64,000 nucleotides of DNA from Paenibacillus kobensis NBRC 15729. GTDB taxonomy: Bacteria > Bacillota > Bacilli > Paenibacillales > Paenibacillaceae. A model generated the notes under the pieces. The model did not search any database. It saw nothing but the letters and a program-made list of their open reading frames with translations, and had not been told where the DNA came from. The position numbers and the translations under genes are program-made. The stretch spans positions 62,001 to 126,000 of the forward strand of contig NZ_BILZ01000002.1 of NCBI RefSeq assembly GCF_004000825.1, written 5' to 3'. Every line of letters begins with the position of its first letter. The stretch's first letter is position 1. Positions 59,205 to 64,000 of the stretch are shown piece by piece.

Positions 59205-59219
59205 TAGATCAAATGGAAC

Positions 59220-59268
59220 AAACGCTCATCGAAATGGCGAATAGCCATCTCCGATGAGCGTTTTTTTT
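59220..59268 (+). terminator. Intrinsic terminator of ilvD
   Basis: AAACGCTCATCG and CGATGAGCGTTT form a 12-bp outer stem with an inner ATGGC/GCCAT stem, followed by eight T residues. Confidence 0.93.
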
Positions 59269-59269
59269 A

Positions 59270-59707
59270 TTACCGAACCTTGCGAATCAATGCCAGCATA
59301 CCGTACCCGATCAGAAATCCGGCGACGTTCAATATCAGATCGTCAATGTCAAGCATGCCTCGTTTCGTCAAGAGCTGCAGCAGCTCCAACACACTAATGC
59401 CAATAGAATAAAGAGCCGTCCATCGCCTTAACGAATAGGGAGCGAGAAGCGGCAACAGCACACCGAACGGGACGAATACGGCGACATTCCCGATCAGGTT
59501 AATGAAGGACGACATTCGATATTTCGATTGAATCTCGATAAAGTGCTCGATTGTTCGGAATGGAATCAGATTATACCGGTAGCCCTCCGCCTCCAGATGA
59601 GTCCGGCCGAAAGCGAAGAACATCCAATACAGCAGAACGAAAGTGTAGCATACAACAAGAATAAGTGCAGTTCTTTGGATCGTCTTGTTCGGCATTTCTG
59701 TGTCCAT
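59270..59707 (-). CDS. VanZ-like membrane protein
   Basis: The 145-residue protein has four membrane helices and the VanZ family pattern: YNLIPFRTIEHF near 45-56, INLIGNVAVFVPFGVLLP near 70-87 and LDIDDLILNVAGFLIGYG near 118-135. VanZ confers low teicoplanin resistance in enterococci, but most relatives are of unknown function. It follows the upstream membrane protein gene by 16 bases and is probably co-transcribed with it. No vanHAX genes are present. Confidence 0.88.
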   Translation of the reverse strand: MDTEMPNKTIQRTALILVVCYTFVLLYWMFFAFGRTHLEAEGYRYNLIPFRTIEHFIEIQSKYRMSSFINLIGNVAVFVPFGVLLPLLAPYSLRRWTALYSIGISVLELLQLLTKRGMLDIDDLILNVAGFLIGYGMLALIRKVR

Positions 59708-59723
59708 ACCTTCTTCTTCTGCG

Positions 59724-60215
59724 TTATTGTGCGCTTCTTGCTTGAAAATATTGCGCCAGCTTCTGATCCAGTTCCGCCGCTTGCTTCGTATAAACCTTCA
59801 TCACAACCCGTTCTTGTTGTCCTTGCACCTTGAAGTGAACTTTTACAGGAGAACGGCCGTCTGCCTCAATCGAATAATCGAGAAGCTGATCGCGGGGAAT
59901 GAATCCAAGACCGCCTTTCAAGCCGTTCTCGCCAAGCACGGAAGGTGTAACAAACAGGTTAACCGGCAACCATGCGAATACGATCAAATATGAATAGCTG
60001 TCTTGAATCATTAGCGTGGCCCACATTACAATTGCCGCAACCGACAAGGCAAGCAGCAGCATGTGCTGCCTGAATCTAATATATCCTGCAGCAATTCTCG
60101 CCCCTGCTCGGTATTGATTCGTAAATCCTATGATCACCAACACCATGAGAACAATAAACACAGCATAGCCTGCAATGTACAACGCCATATTGGTCATTAC
60201 CCCATTTCTATTCAT
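59724..60215 (-). CDS. Unknown membrane protein with C-terminal soluble domain
   Basis: The 163-residue protein has three membrane segments (about 10-30, 50-68 and 73-90) and a soluble C-terminal region with FIPRDQLLDYSIEADGRSPVKVHFK, split by turns. The layout recalls small uncharacterised membrane families with a PH-like tail, but I do not recognise the family with confidence. Start choice is open: ATG60215 with a weak GGATGAG, or internal ATG codons a few residues on. It probably forms an operon with the VanZ-like gene. Confidence 0.6.
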   Translation of the reverse strand: MNRNGVMTNMALYIAGYAVFIVLMVLVIIGFTNQYRAGARIAAGYIRFRQHMLLLALSVAAIVMWATLMIQDSYSYLIVFAWLPVNLFVTPSVLGENGLKGGLGFIPRDQLLDYSIEADGRSPVKVHFKVQGQQERVVMKVYTKQAAELDQKLAQYFQARSAQ

Positions 60216-60291
60216 CTCATCCAGCCTAGCAACCCCTACATTCTAATATATTCCAACAGAATGTTCCATTCTTTGTTTAAAGAATTAAAGC

Positions 60292-60329
60292 AAAAAGCCG
60301 TTATCTCCTTTGCGTTAGAGATAACGGCT
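60292..60329 (-). terminator. Intrinsic terminator of the polysaccharide deacetylase gene
   Basis: On the minus strand AGCCGTTATCTC and GAGATAACGGCT form a perfect 12-bp stem, followed by a T tract. Confidence 0.92.
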
Positions 60330-60354
60330 GTACATCTTATATGGGAAGAGCTAC

Positions 60355-61782
60355 TTACAAACCGGATTTACCGACTGCAGCGCCCTCCAGTTCTTCATTA
60401 AGCTCCATCCGATTAGGCAGCGGTTGAATCAGTCGCTCGTTCGTTCTACGCGTGCCCGGTGCATGCTTGAACGATTCGCCGCCTTCCCCATGCGCAGCAG
60501 CAGCCAGATTCAATATATCCGGCATATCGAACAGCACAATATGAGGAGCCATCTCGACAGCATGACGTTCGCTCTTCTTGCCCGGCTTGGAGGGCGGTGT
60601 CAGTATGCGCATCAGAATGTGCAAATATATCTTGGACATTCTCGCGAACAGTCCATCAGGCAGCGGATGAACTTGAAAGCCCATCCGGTCAGCACCGCGG
60701 TGAATCATCGTCACACCGTACACAGCCTTTGCTCGACGTGCCTCAGCGTCTTCTGCAATCGTCATTGCCATAATCGGAAGACGCTTCTCCATCTCCCGCA
60801 CTAGTCGTATCGCTGTCGCGACAGGTGAAGCGGACTTATGCGCAAGCTCCATCAGCAGCTTATTATCGAAGTGCAGCTCGACGATCGGATCGCCGTTTAC
60901 CAGTTCCCGGCCACCCGAGAGAGACAGCGTGCGGCCATGGTATTTAATAACCCGGTAATGAAATGACGGATCCGGCGAACCGATCGGCTTGGTTCGGAAC
61001 GTCAAGTGGAACAGTTTCTCCCACGTTAGCCACAGTCCGATCATGATCCGCTTCGACCTCTTCGGCACAAGCGCTCTTGCCTTCTCGGTCAAACCGATCA
61101 TCTCATCAATCGCGATGAAGCGGAAGCCCCGCCGTACGCCTTCGCGCATGACGTTATCCAGCGCCTTCAGCATATTCTCTGGCGCGTTCTCGTCTGCGCC
61201 TGGCGTCATGCCGCAGTCGTGCAGCAGCATAACCTCTCCCGGACGAAGCTTCTTCATCATGCGCTGCTCCAGTTGCTTCGCCCCTACTTTATATCGCCAA
61301 TCCCCGAACAAGGAGGACCATAGTATAATCTGCAAATTACGTAAGGAATAATCGAAAATGTTGACGATACCCCACGGCGGGCGGTAATAGACGGCTCTCT
61401 GCCCCGTCGCATTCATAATGATCTCGTTCGTCCGTTCAATCTGCCGCTTCACCGTCTTCGGCCGCATAAGCCAATTCGTCTTATGCTCATAATTGTGAAC
61501 GCCGATTACATGACCTTCATCCTGCATCCGTTTCAACAGCTCGGGATGTCTCTCCGCATGTGCGCCTACGACGAAGAATGTCGCCTTCGCGCCGTAGCGC
61601 TGCAGCAAATCCAATAACTGCGGCGTATACCTCGGGTCCGGACCGTCATCGAACGTGAGCGCAATTTCGCGCTTGGCCCGGCCGCGCTTGAACACGCGAA
61701 ATCCGAACAGCCGGCTGATCAGACCAGGCAGAAAAGCATAAAAGGTAAGTCCATAAAAAAGCAGAATAAGAAGGTTTTGCAT
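60355..61782 (-). CDS. Polysaccharide deacetylase (NodB domain) with YkoP-like C-terminal domain
   Basis: The 475-residue protein begins with one membrane segment (about 4-24) and a NodB-type carbohydrate esterase 4 domain (about 38-230). Motifs are LTFDDGPDPRYT (Asp-Asp near 44-45), HNYEHKTNW (metal-binding His pair near 96-100), RPPWG and LLHDCG. The C-terminal half (about 250-400) has MIHRGADRMGFQVHPL and resembles the YkoP domain of Bacillus. A disordered tail follows. The substrate is likely a cell-wall or extracellular N-acetylated glycan. It is a single gene with its own terminator. Confidence 0.87.
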   Translation of the reverse strand: MQNLLILLFYGLTFYAFLPGLISRLFGFRVFKRGRAKREIALTFDDGPDPRYTPQLLDLLQRYGAKATFFVVGAHAERHPELLKRMQDEGHVIGVHNYEHKTNWLMRPKTVKRQIERTNEIIMNATGQRAVYYRPPWGIVNIFDYSLRNLQIILWSSLFGDWRYKVGAKQLEQRMMKKLRPGEVMLLHDCGMTPGADENAPENMLKALDNVMREGVRRGFRFIAIDEMIGLTEKARALVPKRSKRIMIGLWLTWEKLFHLTFRTKPIGSPDPSFHYRVIKYHGRTLSLSGGRELVNGDPIVELHFDNKLLMELAHKSASPVATAIRLVREMEKRLPIMAMTIAEDAEARRAKAVYGVTMIHRGADRMGFQVHPLPDGLFARMSKIYLHILMRILTPPSKPGKKSERHAVEMAPHIVLFDMPDILNLAAAAHGEGGESFKHAPGTRRTNERLIQPLPNRMELNEELEGAAVGKSGL

Positions 61783-61963
61783 CGATTAGTCCCACCAGAT
61801 TCGATTAATATTGTTTCACTGCTCACTTGCGAATACCAATAGCTCGATTAAGACTATCTCTAATTGTATCATACAACAACAAAAAATAGGCACCTAAATG
61901 CAAATTGTAGTACAATGGAATAGTCTTTAACTGTAAATTCTATACCAATAAGGAGCAACATTC

Positions 61964-63088
61964 ATGATCATATTTTACAAAAAATATTGGCGCACCGCCT
62001 TCGACATCGCGCTGATTGCGCTCACGGTCTACTTGATCATGTATGCTTTCAGCTTTATGTATAAGCTGGCTACGCCTGTATTTTTATCATTCGTCGTCTA
62101 CTTGTTTATCGAACCGCCGGCCCGCTGGCTCAATAAGCTCGGGATGAAGAAATCGATCGCGTCGGCCATCAGCGTCCTGTTGTTCACGCTCGTCATCATT
62201 AGCTTGTTCTTAGGCGCCGGATATATTATAGCCGATCAAGCGAAGAACCTCATTCATAACCTGCCGGAGTACCAGCAGATTATGAAGGACGAGGTGTCAT
62301 CCCAATCCGATTGGTTTTCTTCCAAATACGACTCGCTGTCGCCGGAGATGGTCGCTCAATTCGATCAGGTCGTCGATTACGTCACCCAGAAGGGACAATC
62401 GTTCGCTACTGATTTCTTGCTGACCATTTCACGCTATTTGACAAGCTTCTCGACGTTCGTCTTTAACTTCTCGATCGGCATCATCTTAGCCTACTTCTTG
62501 AGCGTCGAGATTAAGGATTGGAAGAGAACGGCTGAGGAGAAAACACCGCGAACGTTCAAGAAAGCTTTTTATTTTTTGCGCGATAACGTCTTCAAAGGCA
62601 TTAGCGGTTACTTGAAATCGCAGTTGAAGCTCGTTTCCATCACGTTCGTCGTCATCTTCATCACTTTGATGGTGCTAGGCGTCAAGAACGCGTTTATGAT
62701 TTCGTTCGTCTCGGCGATATTTGACATTTTGCCGCTGCTTGGCGTCGGAACGGTATTCATTCCATGGATCATCTATATGTTCATTGTCGGCAATACGACG
62801 CTTGCGATTTGGGTATCCGCTCTGTTTCTCGTTGTCGTTGTTACCCGTCAAATTCTCGAACCCAAGATTACAGGCGACACCTTAGGCGTATCGGCATTTA
62901 CAATGCTCACGTTCATGATTATCTCGCTGTCGCTGTTCGGCATTGCAGGTGTTATTATGTCCCCGATTCTGATCATTCTTATGAAAGCACTATACGATCA
63001 GCGGTATTTCCACCGGTGGATCCGGATGCCGCAAGGAGAATTCGACTCTTCCGACCAAACGCATGTTGTTGAGGAAGAATCTAAGTAA
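61964..63088 (+). CDS. AI-2E family permease-like membrane protein
   Basis: The 374-residue protein has about eight membrane helices and a soluble segment between helices 3 and 4 (about 90-145). The family signature SAIFDILPLLGVGTVFIPW is near 248-266 and VTRQILEPKITGDTLGVSAF near 292-311. AI-2E family members export quorum-sensing autoinducer 2 (TqsA) or move sodium/protons; this one cannot be assigned. A TAAGGAG site precedes ATG61964. It is convergent with the penicillin-binding protein gene across a bidirectional terminator. Confidence 0.9.
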   Translation: MIIFYKKYWRTAFDIALIALTVYLIMYAFSFMYKLATPVFLSFVVYLFIEPPARWLNKLGMKKSIASAISVLLFTLVIISLFLGAGYIIADQAKNLIHNLPEYQQIMKDEVSSQSDWFSSKYDSLSPEMVAQFDQVVDYVTQKGQSFATDFLLTISRYLTSFSTFVFNFSIGIILAYFLSVEIKDWKRTAEEKTPRTFKKAFYFLRDNVFKGISGYLKSQLKLVSITFVVIFITLMVLGVKNAFMISFVSAIFDILPLLGVGTVFIPWIIYMFIVGNTTLAIWVSALFLVVVVTRQILEPKITGDTLGVSAFTMLTFMIISLSLFGIAGVIMSPILIILMKALYDQRYFHRWIRMPQGEFDSSDQTHVVEEESK

Positions 63089-63107
63089 GTCTTCTTTTAC
63101 TAAGCAC

Positions 63108-63157
63108 AAAAAGGTTGGGCACGAGGGACGATCCGATCCTCATAACCCAACCTTATT
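63108..63157. terminator. Bidirectional terminator between permease and penicillin-binding protein genes
   Basis: AAGGTTGGG and CCCAACCTT, with inner GAGG/CCTC, form the stem. The flanks give T-rich ends on both strands. Confidence 0.82.
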
Positions 63158-63160
63158 TTA

Positions 63161-64000
63161 TTACTGCAGCTTAGCTGCAATATCAAGAATGCCCCTGAAC
63201 AACTGCTTCGCTTCGTTCCCGCTGTTCGGCGGTCGGTCCTCCGCGAGTACGGCAACGGCATAGCGCGGTTTGCGAACTGGACCATACCCAATAAACCATT
63301 GATTGACACGGTCTACCCCTTCTCGAACCACCTCCGCCGTACCGGACTTCCCAGCCGCCTCCCATATTCCATCTTGAATGGATTGTCCCGTACCGGATTT
63401 CACCACAAGCTCCATCCCGTTCATGAGCTCTTGTGCTGTCGCTGGCGACAATCGGCCCTTCGGCGCTGGTGCTGCCTGGACTGGCAGCTTGGCGAACCGC
63501 TGACCATTCGCGTATTGGATTTCGCTTACAATTCTTGGCTCCATTACACGCCCTTGATTGACAATGGAAACGATCATATTGGCCGCTTGCAACGGCGAGA
63601 TCCGCACATCGCGCTGTCCGATTCCCGTCTGCGCCATTAACCCTCCGTCGAACGATGCAGGCACTGTTTTGAAAATAACGCTAGCCTCTTCCTCCGGCAG
63701 CAATCGCAGCGGACCTGCCAGCGGTCCGACAGCACGGTCGCTGGACCAGCCCGCCTGCCGCCCGAGTCCAAGACGGACAGCCGTATCGAGCAATTGCTGC
63801 GGCGTCAACCGTTCTGCTATATCGGCGAAAACAATATTGCAGGAGTGTGCCAGTCCTTCCCGCAGCGTCAAATCGCCATGTCCGCCTTTCTTCCAATCCG
63901 ATAATCCATACCGTCCGTACTCCCCTGTGCAGTGGAACGATTCGTTCGGTTTCGACACGCCGGCTTCCAGCGCCGCTGCCTCAGTGACGATCTTAAAGAT
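63161..64000 (-). CDS. Penicillin-binding transpeptidase, 5' part beyond right edge
   Basis: The frame is open to the right edge and gives the last 280 residues of a class B-like penicillin-binding protein. The first residues, IFKIVTEAAALE, are the end of the SxxK active-site motif, so the catalytic serine lies just outside the window. The SxN motif is HSCNIVFADIA near residue 53, and the KTG-equivalent is GKSGTAEVV near 220. MAQTGIGQRDVRISPLQAANM is typical for the family. It cross-links peptidoglycan. GTG63958 is only an internal codon. It cannot be told whether this is PbpA/PbpH-like or a sporulation-specific enzyme. Confidence 0.93.
   Translation of the reverse strand: MFKIVTEAAALEAGVSKPNESFHCTGEYGRYGLSDWKKGGHGDLTLREGLAHSCNIVFADIAERLTPQQLLDTAVRLGLGRQAGWSSDRAVGPLAGPLRLLPEEEASVIFKTVPASFDGGLMAQTGIGQRDVRISPLQAANMIVSIVNQGRVMEPRIVSEIQYANGQRFAKLPVQAAPAPKGRLSPATAQELMNGMELVVKSGTGQSIQDGIWEAAGKSGTAEVVREGVDRVNQWFIGYGPVRKPRYAVAVLAEDRPPNSGNEAKQLFRGILDIAAKLQ

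Noticed and set aside
54054-59707. A glycopeptide resistance (van) cluster, suggested by a D-Ala-D-Ala carboxypeptidase, VanR/VanS-like pair and VanZ-like protein
   Set aside because: There is no vanH, vanA/B ligase or vanX. The genes are in separate transcription units with ilvD between them, and each family is common in Bacilli without resistance.
61864-61915. TTGTA-TCA-TACAA and TTGTA-G-TACAA palindromes before the AI-2E-family gene as a third copy of the four-box element
   Set aside because: Only two sites, with different inner lengths and a 41-base step, lacking the 52/74/52 pattern; they more likely belong to promoter or operator sequence.
1-64000. CRISPR arrays, insertion sequences, prophage, tRNA or rRNA genes
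   Set aside because: I looked for direct-repeat arrays, transposase-like proteins, phage structural genes and tRNA-like cloverleafs and saw none that could be supported.

Overview
The window looks like chromosomal DNA of an endospore-forming, moderately GC-rich member of the Firmicutes, most likely Paenibacillus or a close relative in Paenibacillaceae. This is inferred from gene content and gene style; no 16S gene is present. Supporting evidence: strong AGGAGG ribosome binding sites, T-box leaders, a Bacillus-type Fnr with a C-terminal cysteine cluster, a gerA-type germinant receptor operon, a SleB-like cortex hydrolase, ureABCFGD, and a modular chitinase. No rRNA, tRNA, CRISPR array, phage or insertion sequence was seen.

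Layout. 1-2.7 kb: adhE (cut by the left edge) diverges from fnr across three TGTGA-N6-TCACA-type boxes. 2.7-6.7 kb: nucleotidyltransferase, acetyltransferases (one a GNAT-GNAT-pentapeptide fusion) and a transglutaminase-like protein. 6.6-9.2 kb: tyrS with a Tyr T-box, a methyltransferase remnant, plsY. 9.3-15.9 kb: an amidoligase preceded by an 8-codon reading frame, methyltransferases (one behind its own T-box), a MerR-SRPBCC-DinB operon, peptide deformylase, a deleted beta-lactamase-family pseudogene. 15.9-17.8 kb: an ABC exporter. 18-24.5 kb: a germinant receptor operon in the order A-C-D-B followed by two unknown membrane-protein genes. 24.5-27.6 kb: a dehydrogenase, the cortex hydrolase, membrane proteins. 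27.7-36.1 kb: a 2791-residue cyclic beta-1,2-glucan synthase-like protein. 36.4-43.3 kb: chitinase, 2'-5' RNA ligase-like protein, alkaline phosphatase with a PhoP box, and an ApbE / ferric-reductase-like operon. 43.6-49.6 kb: a LacI regulator and the urease operon with a GlnR/TnrA-type box. 50-54 kb: AraC regulator, GNAT, cupin, and a two-gene graspetide cluster. 54-64 kb: D-Ala-D-Ala carboxypeptidase, two-component system, ilvD, VanZ-like protein, polysaccharide deacetylase, AI-2E-family permease, and the 3' part of a penicillin-binding protein gene.

The most interesting items are: (1) a minimal plesiocin-type graspetide cluster whose precursor carries two TT-x4-EE core repeats beside a RimK-like ATP-grasp ligase; (2) three intergenic elements of about 185-193 bp, each made of four boxes arranged as two direct plus two inverted copies with about 50-bp spacing inside each pair, belonging to two sequence families but sharing one architecture; (3) a UreG with 16 histidines in its last 42 residues in an operon lacking ureE; (4) a T-box in front of a lone methyltransferase; (5) the tiny open reading frame in front of the amidoligase.

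Many genes appear singly or in short operons closed by clear intrinsic terminators. Regulation readable from the sequence includes oxygen (Fnr boxes), phosphate (PhoP box), nitrogen (GlnR/TnrA box), tRNA charging (two T-boxes) and a MerR-type promoter with a 19-bp spacer.
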